Below, one piece after another: positions 1 through 7,630 of a stretch of DNA of 11,274 bases. A program made the translations under genes and the position numbers. Below the pieces are notes generated by a model. It made no database searches, was not told the origin of the DNA, and saw nothing but the letters and a program-made list of their open reading frames with translations. Source of the stretch: JAFHCF01 sp048497495 (lineage in GTDB: Bacteria; Pseudomonadota; Alphaproteobacteria; Rhizobiales; Ancalomicrobiaceae); the NCBI GenBank assembly GCA_048497495.1, contig JAFHCF010000092.1, positions 1-11,274 of the forward strand, in the 5' to 3' direction. The stretch's first letter is position 1, and every line of letters begins with the position of its first letter.

Positions 1-360
1 CCGCTTGGCCTCGAACTTCTCCGGCGTCGAGATCGAGCCGGTGAGCTTGCCCCACAACTCGCCCGAGGCCTGGGCCTTGCGGATGATCTTGTGGGTCCAA
101 TCCTTCGGCACGTGGCAATCGGAGCAGATGGCGCGGACGCCCGACGGGTTCGAGTAGTGGATCGTCTTCTTGTATTCCTGGTAGACGTTGTCTTTCATCT
201 CATGGCAAGAGATGCAGAATTCGAGGCTATTTGTTGCCTCCATCACGGTGTTGAAGCCGCCCCAGCCGATTACACCGATGGCGATACCGGCGAAACCAGC
301 GGTCCCGAGAGCCACTGGTCTCTTCATGAACTGGAAGATTTTGGTGAGTGGATTTACCAT
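1..360 (-). CDS. torC: NapC/NirT/TorC-family multihaem c-type cytochrome, N-terminal part (likely TorC)
   Basis: This is a membrane-anchored quinol-oxidising cytochrome c that would pass electrons from the quinol pool to a periplasmic terminal reductase. Only the first 120 residues are in the window; the gene runs off the left edge with an open frame. A short N-terminal tail is followed by one hydrophobic segment (about residues 17-37, an uncleaved anchor). Two haem-binding motifs follow, CISCH (C49-H53) and CSDCH (C79-H83), in the spacing and setting usual for NapC/NirT proteins. The ATG is preceded by GAGG six bases upstream. TorC is favoured over NapC or NirT because the divergent neighbour is TorR-like and TorS is next to it. 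The residues around 111-120 (STPEKFEAKR) also resemble TorC as I recall it. The diagnostic C-terminal fifth-haem domain is outside the window, so family membership is firm and the TorC name is probable. DorC would be an equivalent name. Confidence 0.8.
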   Translation of the reverse strand, partial: MVNPLTKIFQFMKRPVALGTAGFAGIAIGVIGWGGFNTVMEATNSLEFCISCHEMKDNVYQEYKKTIHYSNPSGVRAICSDCHVPKDWTHKIIRKAQASGELWGKLTGSISTPEKFEAKR

Positions 361-439
361 TGATATCCTCGGCGACCGACGCTGTCTGTTGGTCTGCGTA
401 TTGCCGGGACAATGGCCTTGTGATGTAAACTGCCGAGCG

Positions 440-484
440 TCGAACCGTGAACGGCTCGAACTCAATTGTAAATGAACCGAGAAC
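440..484. promoter_or_regulatory. Candidate TorR-binding region: imperfect palindrome plus repeated GAAC motifs
   Basis: The torC/torR spacer holds an imperfect inverted repeat, TCGAACCGT at 440-448 and ACGGCTCGA at 451-459 (one mismatch, 2-nt spacer). GAAC occurs five times in one orientation, at 442, 449, 458, 474 and 481. Read on the minus strand, two of these (CGGTTCATTT at 470-479 and CCGTTCACGG at 445-454) resemble the E. coli tor box CTGTTCATAT. The site lies about 80-125 bp upstream of torC and immediately upstream of torR, a position that suits activation of torC and autoregulation of torR. The spacing (7, 9, 16, 7) is irregular, so assignment to TorR is inference. Confidence 0.4.
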
Positions 485-490
485 CAAGCG

Positions 491-1213
491 ATGCGTCCGG
501 AACAGGTCACGCGACCGAGCGATGTGGTGATCGCGATCGTCGACGACGAGCCGTTGATTCAAGCCACTCTGGTCGGCTATTTCGCCAATGCCGGTTTCCA
601 GGTGCGGGCCGCCGATACCGCCGACGGGCTGCGTCGGCTGATGGCGCGGGAGAAGATCGACTTCGTCCTTCTCGACATCCGCCTGCCCGACGGCGACGGG
701 CTGTCGCTGATGCGTGACATCCGCGCCGAGAGCGATATTCCGGTGATTCTCGTGACCGGTCGCACCGAGGAGGCCGACCGGATCATCGGCCTCGAACTCG
801 GCGCCGACGACTACGTCACCAAACCGTTTTCGCCACGCGAGGTTCTGGCCCGGGTCAATACGGTGCTGCGCCGGACGCGCGGCGGCGAGGGGGCGGGCAA
901 GCGGATTCGCTGGTTCGCCGGCTGGTGCCTCGACCTCGAGGAACACCGCCTGACCTCGCCCTCCGGCGAGACGGTGCGCCTGACCGCGGCCGAGTTCGAC
1001 CTCCTCTCCGCCCTGGTGCGCCATCCCGGCCGGATCATGAGCCGCAACGACCTGCTCGACGTGATGAGCAGTCGCGAGTGGGACCCCAACGACCGCACCG
1101 TCGACGTGCTGATCGGTCGCCTGCGCCGCAAGATCGAGGCCGATCCCGGCAAGCCGCAGATGATCGTGACCGAGTACGGGCTGGGCTACGTCTTCGCCGA
1201 GAAGGTCGCCTGA
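491..1213 (+). CDS. torR: TorR-like OmpR-family response regulator
   Basis: A DNA-binding two-component regulator of 240 residues, close to the 230 of E. coli TorR. The receiver domain (about residues 12-125) has the acidic pair D18-D19, phospho-acceptor D62, T89 and K111. The C-terminal winged helix (about 140-238) carries the OmpR-type pattern, including RTVDVLIGRLRRKIE and a terminal YGLGYVF. The linker sequence RWFAGWCLDLEEHRL matches the TorR-specific region RFAGYCLNVSRHTL as I recall it, so the subfamily call goes beyond generic OmpR. It is inferred to activate the divergent torC operon when phosphorylated by the converging TorS. ATG 491 is chosen although its Shine-Dalgarno is weak (GAGA about 8 nt upstream); in-frame GTG codons at 524 and 527 would also leave an intact receiver. 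The 3' end overlaps torS by 28 bp tail to tail. DorR is an alternative name. Confidence 0.88.
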   Translation: MRPEQVTRPSDVVIAIVDDEPLIQATLVGYFANAGFQVRAADTADGLRRLMAREKIDFVLLDIRLPDGDGLSLMRDIRAESDIPVILVTGRTEEADRIIGLELGADDYVTKPFSPREVLARVNTVLRRTRGGEGAGKRIRWFAGWCLDLEEHRLTSPSGETVRLTAAEFDLLSALVRHPGRIMSRNDLLDVMSSREWDPNDRTVDVLIGRLRRKIEADPGKPQMIVTEYGLGYVFAEKVA

Positions 1214-3933
1214 TCGCGACCGCCGAGATGGGCGAACTCCGCCGCCGCATGCGCCGCGAAGGCCTCGAAATGCGTCCGGCCGAGGATGTCGATCGCTTCC
1301 GCCGCCGCCGCCAGGCCGGCGCCTTCCCCCGAGGCCGCCGCCGCCTCGAGCGCCGCCGCCGCCGCCGCCATGTCCTCGGCGCCGACATGGGCGGAAGCCC
1401 CCTTGAGCCGATGGGCGAGGGCGCGCGTCCGAACCAGATCGCCGAGCCGCGCCGCCTCGATCGCTTCCCCCAGGATCGCCCGTTGTGAGGAGAGATAGAG
1501 GGCGACGAGCTTGTGCGCGCCTTCGATGCCGAGGTCTCGCGCCTGCTCGCCGATGGCGCCGAGCCGTTCGCCCCGCGTCTCGGCGCGGCGGGGCCTCAGC
1601 CCCAGCACCTGCGCCAGGGCGTCGAACAGGTCCTCGCGGCGGAAGGGCTTCTCCAGCCGGCCGTCGAAGCCGGCATCGATGTCGTCGGCGGCGGCGCCGC
1701 CGGCCGACACGGCGAGGATCGGCACCACCGCGCGGGTGGCATGGCCGCAGGCGCGGATCCGACGGCAGGCGCTCGCCCCGTCGAGGCCGGGCATGGCGAG
1801 ATCCATCAGGACGACGTCGAAATCCTCGCTGGTCGCCGCGGTCACGGCATCCGAACCGGTCTCGACGTGTCGAACCCGGTGGCCCTCGCGTTCGAGCACG
1901 GTGCGCACGATGAGCGCGTTGACCGGGTTGTCCTCGGCGACCAGCACCGAGAGCTCCGGCAATGCCTCCTCGAGCGCCGACGCGGCGGGCATCGCGGCAC
2001 CTGCCTCGGAGACCGGAAAGCACACGGTGAAGGTGGTGCCGCGCCCGAGCACGGTGTCGATGGCGATGTCGCCGCCGAGCACATCGAGCAGGCCCCGGCA
2101 CACCGCCAGCCCGAGACCCGAACCGCCGAAGCGGCGCGCCACCGACCCATCGGCTTGGGAGAAGGGCTCGAAGATGTGGGCGAGGGCGTCGGGCGCGATG
2201 CCGATGCCGGTATCGGCGACGGTGATGCACAGCCGCCCCGATCGACCCTCGCCCGGCGCGACCGTCAGGCGAACCTCGCCGCTCGGGGTGAACTTGGCGG
2301 CATTGCCGAGCAGGTTCAGGAGGATCTGTCCGAGCTTGCCGGCGTCGCCGACGAGAAGCTCGGGGACGGCCGGAGCGATCGTGACGATGAAGGCGAGCCC
2401 CTTGCGCTCCATCGCCGGGCGGATCGTCGCTTCCACCATGGCGATGCGCTCGCGCACCGAGAAGGTCGCGGTTTCGATCGTCACCCGCCCGCTCTCCAGC
2501 CGGGTGAAGTCGAGAATGTCGTCGAGGATGTCGCGCAGCAGTCGGCCGGACTGGTCGAGCGCCCGCACCCAGGCGCGCTGTTCCTCGGTGACCGGGCTCT
2601 GGGCCAGCAGTTGCGCCATGCCGAGGATGCCGTGCAGCGGCGTGCGGATCTCGTGGCTCATGGTGGCGAGGAACTGCGACTTGGTGCGTCCGACGTGTTC
2701 GGCGTGCTCGACCAACTCGTCGCGTAATTCGTCGATGCGCAGCCGCAGCCGCCGGGCCTCCAGGGCCTGTTGCCGCAGACCCTCGAGGGCACGGGTGATC
2801 GAACTCGGTTCGTCGTTCCACGGCGGCACCTCGATCGGCGTATCGAGATCGCCGGCCCGCAATTTCGCCAGCGCCGCCTCGATGTCGCGCATCGGCGTCG
2901 ACAGGCGGTCGCGCACGAAGCGCAGCGAGACGAAGCCCAGGATCACGACGAGAACGAGGAAGACCGTCGCCAGGGCCCCGACCAGATGGGCCCGCGAGCG
3001 CTGTTGCGCGGCTTGCGCCACCTCGAGGTCGAGCGCCCGGCTTCCTATCCCCAGGATCGAGGCATAGGCCGTGATGCAGTTCCGCGACCACGCGGCGGCG
3101 TCATAGGCGGGCTTGCCCGAACCCGACAGCCCCTCGAGGGTTCGGGTCATGATCGTCTGCGCCGCGCTGGTCCGCGCGACGCCCTCGGCGACCAGCGGCG
3201 CGAAGCCCATCGTCGCCGGCAGTTGCTGGGCGACGCGCTCCATCTGTCCCCACAGCGCCGTATAGGCGCCGATGTCCTCGCGCCATCGATCGCGCTCCGC
3301 CCGGGTGAGGGGCGTGTCCGATTGCACCGCCGGGCGGAAGGCCGAGCATTGACGCGAATAGCGGTCGCGGATGGTGAAAGACATCTGTCGGATGGCGACG
3401 AGCTCGCCGATCTCCGGATCGAGGGCCCGCAACTCGCGGCCGACCGAGGTACTGGCGTCGTCGATCGTCGCGGCGAGTTCGTAGACCGCCATCCGCCACG
3501 GTTCGATGCGATTGGCGTCGCGATCGGCACGCGGCAGCGGCGCTTCGGCGTCGATGAACCGGCGGGCCGCGTAGAACCCCTGCGCGTGGGCTCTCAGGTG
3601 TTCGAGCAACACCTTGCGATCGGCGAGCGGCGAGGCGGCGAGCGCCGTCTCGACCTGGCGCTGCCTGTCGGTCATGACGCCGAGGCCCTTCTCGAGCCCG
3701 GGTCGCGGATCGTCGTCGCGCAGCAACGCGACGCCCACGGTGCCGATCTCCAATCGGATGCCGGCGGTGGCGGCGAAGAGGGTTCGATCGAGGGCGGCGA
3801 GATCGACCACCTGACCGGCCCGGAACAGGCCGCGCCAAGCGGAGGTGGCGAATTGCAGCGAGACGCCGAGGATCACGAGGACGGCGATCCAGTGGAGGAC
3901 GAGGACCGAACGGGCGACGGAACTGCGAAACAC
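1186..3933 (-). CDS. torS: TorS-like hybrid sensor histidine kinase (sensor-HAMP-HisKA-HATPase-REC-HPt)
   Basis: An inner-membrane unorthodox sensor kinase of 915 residues, almost the length of E. coli TorS (914 as I recall). In order: TM1 (about 11-29); a large helical periplasmic sensor region (about 40-315); TM2 (about 316-339); HAMP (about 340-392); HisKA with SHEIRTPLHG and phospho-acceptor H427; HATPase with N544, DTGIGIA (574-580) and GGSGLGLA (603-610); a receiver with E667/D668, D711 and K762; and an HPt domain with H841 in AHRLKGASAHVG. This is the complete His-Asp-His relay ending on TorR D62. The start is GTG at 3931-3933, supported by GGAGG (3944-3948) ten bases upstream. E. coli TorS senses TMAO through the periplasmic protein TorT; no TorT gene is visible here. 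The C-terminus after the HPt is alanine-rich, and its last nine codons and stop lie on the complement of the end of torR. Confidence 0.9.
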   Translation of the reverse strand: MFRSSVARSVLVLHWIAVLVILGVSLQFATSAWRGLFRAGQVVDLAALDRTLFAATAGIRLEIGTVGVALLRDDDPRPGLEKGLGVMTDRQRQVETALAASPLADRKVLLEHLRAHAQGFYAARRFIDAEAPLPRADRDANRIEPWRMAVYELAATIDDASTSVGRELRALDPEIGELVAIRQMSFTIRDRYSRQCSAFRPAVQSDTPLTRAERDRWREDIGAYTALWGQMERVAQQLPATMGFAPLVAEGVARTSAAQTIMTRTLEGLSGSGKPAYDAAAWSRNCITAYASILGIGSRALDLEVAQAAQQRSRAHLVGALATVFLVLVVILGFVSLRFVRDRLSTPMRDIEAALAKLRAGDLDTPIEVPPWNDEPSSITRALEGLRQQALEARRLRLRIDELRDELVEHAEHVGRTKSQFLATMSHEIRTPLHGILGMAQLLAQSPVTEEQRAWVRALDQSGRLLRDILDDILDFTRLESGRVTIETATFSVRERIAMVEATIRPAMERKGLAFIVTIAPAVPELLVGDAGKLGQILLNLLGNAAKFTPSGEVRLTVAPGEGRSGRLCITVADTGIGIAPDALAHIFEPFSQADGSVARRFGGSGLGLAVCRGLLDVLGGDIAIDTVLGRGTTFTVCFPVSEAGAAMPAASALEEALPELSVLVAEDNPVNALIVRTVLEREGHRVRHVETGSDAVTAATSEDFDVVLMDLAMPGLDGASACRRIRACGHATRAVVPILAVSAGGAAADDIDAGFDGRLEKPFRREDLFDALAQVLGLRPRRAETRGERLGAIGEQARDLGIEGAHKLVALYLSSQRAILGEAIEAARLGDLVRTRALAHRLKGASAHVGAEDMAAAAAALEAAAASGEGAGLAAAAEAIDILGRTHFEAFAAHAAAEFAHLGGRDQATFSAKT

Positions 3934-4204
3934 GGGAAACGATCCTCCGCCGGTCCGGGGCTGGGGCGACGTCGGTCGGCTCCCTCCGGCAAGGACGTTC
4001 GGATGGGCGCGATCGATCGCCCCGTCCGAGGGGTCCAGGCGGATTGTAAGTCCACGGTGGGCCCCGGCGCCAGCGCGGGCATCGAAACGAATCCGTCGAG
4101 TTCCGCCGAGGAGCCTGGGCGGATCCTCGCGGTTCTTGCGGGCATCCGCCGATGGCGCGCCGATCGATGCTCCGGCATGCGGCCCGCTCGCGCGTGCTCC
4201 GCCA
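3934..4204. other. Gene-free spacer between torS and tctA; probably holds the torS promoter
   Basis: No convincing gene is present in these 271 bases. Both flanking genes are transcribed leftward, so the spacer should contain the tctA 3' end region and the torS promoter. On the minus strand the torS ribosome-binding site GGAGG is at 3944-3948, and a TACAAT -10-like hexamer lies at 4043-4048 without a recognisable -35. Near the tctA stop, an imperfect palindrome around an GGCGCGCC core (about 4150-4170) and GCGGGC/GCCCGC arms could fold, but there is no T-tract, so I do not call a terminator. Confidence 0.5.
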
Positions 4205-5722
4205 TCACGGCCGGGCCGGATCCCGCCGAGCGGCGCTCCGACGCGCGAGAATCGGGGCGACGAGGCCCCAGATCACGGTGACCGCGACGACGACGCCGAG
4301 GAAGGCGGCGATCGGTCGCGAGAAGAAGCCGAGGAGGTTCCCGTCGGCGATCTGCATCGACATGATGAAGTTGCGCTCCACCACCGGACCCAGAACGATG
4401 CCGAGGATGATCGGGGCGATCGGGAAGCGATTGGCCTCCAGGATATAGGCGGCGATGCCGGCGACCAGCATGACGCCGACGTCGAACATCGTGTTGTTGA
4501 TCGCGAAGGATCCGACGACGCAGAACACCATGATGGTCGGCAGGATGATCGAGCGCGGCACGCCGAGCACGAAGCGCGCGCCGCGCACCGCCCAGTAGCC
4601 GATCGGGATCAACAGGATGTTGGCGACGAAGAAGGTCATGATGACCGCGATCCCCATGGTCGGGTTCTCGACGAAGAGACGCGGGCCGGGGTTGAGGTTC
4701 TTCATGAACAGGACGCCGATGGCGATGGCGGTGATCGCGTCGCCGGGAATGCCGAAGACCAGGGCGGGGATCCAGGCGCTGGAGAGGCCGGCGTTGTTGG
4801 AGGATGTGGCGGCGATCAGGCCCTCGGGGTGGCCCTTGCCGAACTTCTCCGGCGTCTTGGAGAGCTTCTTGGCGAGCCCATAGGAAATCCAGGCGGCGAC
4901 GTCGCCCCCGACCCCCGGCAGGGCGCCGACGACGGTGCCGAGCCCGGCGCCGCGCAGGGCCGCGCCGGGATAGGTCCTCGCCATCGACCACATGTCCTTG
5001 AACGGACGGCTGCGGCTGGTGTCGGGCACCGGTGGTATGTGCCCGGTGGCCGACAGGCCGCGCAGCATTTCGGCGAAGGCGAACATGCCGATCATCACCG
5101 GAATGAACGACACGCCGCCCATCAGATCGAGGACGCCGAAGGTGAAGCGCGGCTGGCCGGAGGTGACGTCGAGACCGATGGTCGAGATCAACAGGCCGAA
5201 GAGCAACGAGACGATGCCGCGCACCGGCGAATCCGCGCTGACCAGCGCCGAGGTCATCAGGCCGAGCAGCGCCAGCCAGAAGAACTCGAACGACGAGAAC
5301 TTCAAGGCGATCTGGGCGAGCAGCGGGCCGACGATCAGCAGGGTGAGAGCCCCGAACAGCCCACCGAAGGCGGAGAAGCAGATGGAGATGCCGAGCGCGA
5401 GATCACTCTTGCCGGCGAGCGTCAGGGCGTAGGATTCTTCCGTGTAGGCGGCCGACGCCGGGGTCCCGGGGATGCGCAGCAGCGCGCCGGGGATGTCGCC
5501 GGCGGTGATCGCCATGGCGGTCGAGGTGACGATCGCCGCGATCGCCGGGATCGGGTCCATGTAGAAGGTCAGCGGGATGATCAGCGCCGTCGCCATGGTG
5601 GCGGTCAGGCCGGGGATGGCGCCGACGACGAGGCCGTAGACCGCCGACGCGGCGATGACCAGCAGCACGCTCGGCTGCAGCACGATCATCAGCGCCGCCC
5701 AGAGGGTGTCGAACGAGGCCAT
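4205..5722 (-). CDS. tctA: Tripartite tricarboxylate transporter large membrane subunit TctA
   Basis: The large integral membrane subunit of a TTT-family secondary transporter, which moves a carboxylate delivered by the periplasmic protein TctC across the inner membrane using an ion gradient. At 505 residues it has normal TctA length and about a dozen hydrophobic segments. Two related motifs mark the family's internal duplication: VVGAIPGLTATMATALIIP (32-50) and VVGALPGVGGDVAAWISYG (264-282). GDIPGALLRIPGTPA (75-89) and the SSNNAGLSSAWIPALVFGIPGDA stretch (307-329) are also typical. The start MASFDTLWAA is chosen because it lies two bases past the tctB stop (TAG-CC-ATG), implying translational coupling. 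The reading frame is open further upstream to 6049, but that part only shadows tctB. It is the last gene of the tctC-tctB-tctA operon. Confidence 0.95.
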   Translation of the reverse strand: MASFDTLWAALMIVLQPSVLLVIAASAVYGLVVGAIPGLTATMATALIIPLTFYMDPIPAIAAIVTSTAMAITAGDIPGALLRIPGTPASAAYTEESYALTLAGKSDLALGISICFSAFGGLFGALTLLIVGPLLAQIALKFSSFEFFWLALLGLMTSALVSADSPVRGIVSLLFGLLISTIGLDVTSGQPRFTFGVLDLMGGVSFIPVMIGMFAFAEMLRGLSATGHIPPVPDTSRSRPFKDMWSMARTYPGAALRGAGLGTVVGALPGVGGDVAAWISYGLAKKLSKTPEKFGKGHPEGLIAATSSNNAGLSSAWIPALVFGIPGDAITAIAIGVLFMKNLNPGPRLFVENPTMGIAVIMTFFVANILLIPIGYWAVRGARFVLGVPRSIILPTIMVFCVVGSFAINNTMFDVGVMLVAGIAAYILEANRFPIAPIILGIVLGPVVERNFIMSMQIADGNLLGFFSRPIAAFLGVVVAVTVIWGLVAPILARRSAARRDPARP

Positions 5723-5724
5723 GG

Positions 5725-6195
5725 CTACCCCAGGAAGGTCAGCGGGCCGACCGGAAGCGGCACCAGCAACAGGTGGTAGAAGAGGGCGAAGGCGACCAGC
5801 GCCACCACCGCGGAGACGACCACGGACACGAGCGGACGCGCGCCCATCAAGAGCATCAGGGGCAGCGCGAAGCCGAAGGCGAAGAGCGGAAAGCCGATCT
5901 GGCGCAGGAAGAGCACGCCGACGATGGTGCCGCCGACGGCCCAGATCGCGCCGATGATGCCGAGGGTTCGGCCCGACCAATCGGAGAGATCTATCCAAGG
6001 TCCGTCGGCGGCGGCCTTGACGCCGCCGACGAAGACGAGCCCACCGCACACCGCCAACGCGATGCCGATGATCGTCGGCAGGAGGTCGGGACCGTAGGTC
6101 GTTCCCGGCACGGAGGGGATCCCCCGTGCCGCGATGGCGACCACGATGCCGGCGAGGGTGAGGAGGAACCCCGTCAGACGATCATCGAGACGCAT
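5725..6195 (-). CDS. tctB: Tripartite tricarboxylate transporter small membrane subunit TctB
   Basis: The small membrane subunit of the TTT transporter, 156 residues, with hydrophobic segments near residues 7-25, 38-60, 80-97, 100-118 and 120-150. This is the TctB pattern of four to five helices. The N-terminus contains YGPDLLPTIIGIALAVCGG (34-52), similar to the P-x-x-x-P region common near the start of TctB proteins. TctB sequences diverge strongly, so the call rests on size, topology and its place between tctC and tctA. The start follows the tctC stop by 22 bases; its ribosome-binding site is weak (GAGCGG). Its role is to assemble with TctA; its mechanistic contribution is not well defined for the family. 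Confidence 0.9.
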   Translation of the reverse strand: MRLDDRLTGFLLTLAGIVVAIAARGIPSVPGTTYGPDLLPTIIGIALAVCGGLVFVGGVKAAADGPWIDLSDWSGRTLGIIGAIWAVGGTIVGVLFLRQIGFPLFAFGFALPLMLLMGARPLVSVVVSAVVALVAFALFYHLLLVPLPVGPLTFLG

Positions 6196-6217
6196 GTGCG
6201 GAACCGCTCGCTTTGCG

Positions 6218-7192
6218 TTACTTGGCGAGGCCCACGGCCTTCATGGCGTCGACCAGATTGGCCGCGCTGTCCTTCACCGTCTCGGTGAAGGTGGCGCTGT
6301 CCTGGTAGGCGACGGAGAAGCCGCGCGAATTCATGAACTTCACGAATTCCGGATCGGCGGTGATCTCCTTCAGCGCGGCGCTGACCTTGCCGCGGACCTC
6401 GTCGGGCACGCCGACGGGCGCGGCGAGCGCGCGGAACGGCAACGGCGACCATTGGACGCCGAGCGACTCCGGCATGGCCGGCAGGTTCGGGTAGTTGGAG
6501 ACACGCTCGTTCGACATGACCGCGAGCGTCCGCGCCTTGCCGCTGTCGACCAGGGGCTGCGCCTCGGCCGGCGAGGTGGAGACGACCTCGATCGCTTCCG
6601 CCGCGAGCTGCTGCATCGCCGGGGCCGACCCGTCGGAGGCGACCCAGGGGCTGGCGGCCGGATCGACGCCGAGCTTGGCGAGGAGTCCGACCCAGGCGAG
6701 GTGCGACAGGCCGCCCCGGTTGGCGCCCGAGGCCTTGATCTTGCCCGGGTTGGCCTTGACCGCTTCGATCAGGTCCTTGGCGGTCTTGTAGGGCGAGGAG
6801 GCCGCGACGTTGATGCCGATCGGATCGGCGTTGAAGCGCCCGAGATAGGTGAAGCTGTCGGGCGTGGCGCCGGCGAGGCCCTGCGCCTGGAACATCGTCA
6901 TCTCGATGGTGATGACACCGAGCGTGTAGCCGTCCGCCGACGCCGCGGCGATGGCCGCATGGCCGACGAGACCGCCGCCGCCGGTGCGGTTGACGACGTT
7001 GAAGGGCTGCTTGAACTTCTTCTGCAACTCCGCCGCGACGATGCGGGCGGTGGCGTCGGTGCCGCCGCCGGCCGACCACGGCACGATGACGGTGACGGCG
7101 CGCTCCGGCCACTCGGCGAGAGCGGGACCGGCAAAGGCGGTTGCGGCGCATACGGCTACGGTCGCCGCGACGGCGGCGCGAATAGTCTTCAT
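6218..7192 (-). CDS. tctC: Tripartite tricarboxylate transporter periplasmic substrate-binding protein (TctC/Bug family)
   Basis: A periplasmic solute receptor of 324 residues that binds the transported carboxylate and presents it to TctAB. An N-terminal signal peptide (about residues 1-26, cleavage after GPALA) has an MKTIR start, a hydrophobic core and an A-x-A site. The mature protein opens with the Bug-family segment AVTVIVPWSAGGGTDATAR (32-50), where the GGGTD loop (42-46) contacts the ligand in known family structures. NRTGGGGLVGHAAIAAASADGY (68-89) is the second characteristic loop. The start at 7192 is preferred over in-frame ATG 7219 because GAGGAA lies six bases upstream and the signal peptide then begins at its charged residue. 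The ligand cannot be read from sequence: Bug proteins bind citrate, other di- and tricarboxylates, amino acids and nicotinate-type acids. It is the first gene of the operon; a candidate operator lies about 79 bp upstream. Confidence 0.95.
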   Translation of the reverse strand: MKTIRAAVAATVAVCAATAFAGPALAEWPERAVTVIVPWSAGGGTDATARIVAAELQKKFKQPFNVVNRTGGGGLVGHAAIAAASADGYTLGVITIEMTMFQAQGLAGATPDSFTYLGRFNADPIGINVAASSPYKTAKDLIEAVKANPGKIKASGANRGGLSHLAWVGLLAKLGVDPAASPWVASDGSAPAMQQLAAEAIEVVSTSPAEAQPLVDSGKARTLAVMSNERVSNYPNLPAMPESLGVQWSPLPFRALAAPVGVPDEVRGKVSAALKEITADPEFVKFMNSRGFSVAYQDSATFTETVKDSAANLVDAMKAVGLAK

Positions 7193-7270
7193 GGCTGTTT
7201 CCTCAGATGCCGCGTTCATCCGGACGGGTCCGGGCGATCGTTCTTGTGGGACGACCCGGAGCCTAGGCCC

Positions 7271-7287
7271 ATTATGTCATATGTCAA
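7271..7287 (-). promoter_or_regulatory. Candidate operator upstream of tctC (TTGACATATGACATAAT on minus strand)
   Basis: Read on the minus strand this 17-mer matches the motif at 7631-7647, in front of the opposite operon, at 12 of the first 14 positions (TTGACAT-R-TG-W-CAT). It sits about 79 bp upstream of the tctC start, as expected for a promoter-proximal operator. CATAAT within it could serve as a -10 box. Binding by the adjacent GntR-family protein is inference. Confidence 0.45.
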
Positions 7288-7630
7288 GCTGTGGAACGGC
7301 GTGAGATCGGCTCTCCGCCGACGCTCCGCGTGTCACCGCTGGTAGAAATATGATCTCGTGGCAAATCGAACGAATTCAGAGGTCTGAAAATTCATACATC
7401 AAAATCTAAAAATTTTCGATTGTGAATACAAGTAGCGTATCAATTCGCAATATACGATCATAAGAACGTCTATTAGCTGAGGTATAAAATCAATAAAAAC
7501 GATTTATATGTAGAAAAATGATGGGAATGGAATAGATATACAGGATCGATGTCAGAATCTACGGAGAATAATCATGAGTGAGCTTACGATTTCGGGCGCC
7601 GATCGAACCGGGTCACGCGGCTCGCAACTC
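7288..7630. other. AT-rich intergenic stretch between the divergent operons
   Basis: From about 7341 to 7560 the GC content is about 32 % by hand count, against an evidently much higher value on both sides. No gene of normal length is supported. The stretch contains a 9-bp inverted repeat (ATTGTGAAT at 7419-7427, ATTCGCAAT at 7443-7451, one G-U pair), a TATAAA at 7483-7488 without a matching -35, and a run of A/T tracts. A small open frame of 29 codons starts at ATG 7574 behind GGAG and ends at 7663, but it overlaps the presumed operator and is not called as a gene. It may be a curved promoter/regulatory DNA or the scar of an insertion. Confidence 0.6.

Noticed and set aside
400..413. ATTGCCGGGACAAT as an FNR/FixK-type anaerobic box in the torC promoter
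   Set aside because: The half-sites are TTG and CAA separated by 6 rather than 8 bases, and the inner bases do not match TTGAT-N4-ATCAA.
1286..1380. GCC/GCG-repetitive stretch as a tandem repeat element
   Set aside because: It encodes the alanine-rich HPt end of TorS; the repetition comes from Ala codons and is not a DNA repeat with a fixed unit.
227..3091. 954-codon open frame on the minus strand across the torR/torS region
   Set aside because: It is a shadow frame of torS and torR: arginine/glycine-rich, low-complexity, no domain. Only its last part happens to enter the torC frame region in another phase.
3845..5779. 644-codon plus-strand open frame opposite tctA
   Set aside because: Its Asp/Glu/Arg/Gly/His-rich composition is the antisense of a high-GC membrane protein gene; tctA on the other strand is unmistakable.
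5723..6049. N-terminal extension of tctA to give 614 residues
   Set aside because: The extra 109 residues are an off-frame reading of tctB and arginine-rich; MASFDTLWAA at 5722 gives the normal TctA length and a coupled start.
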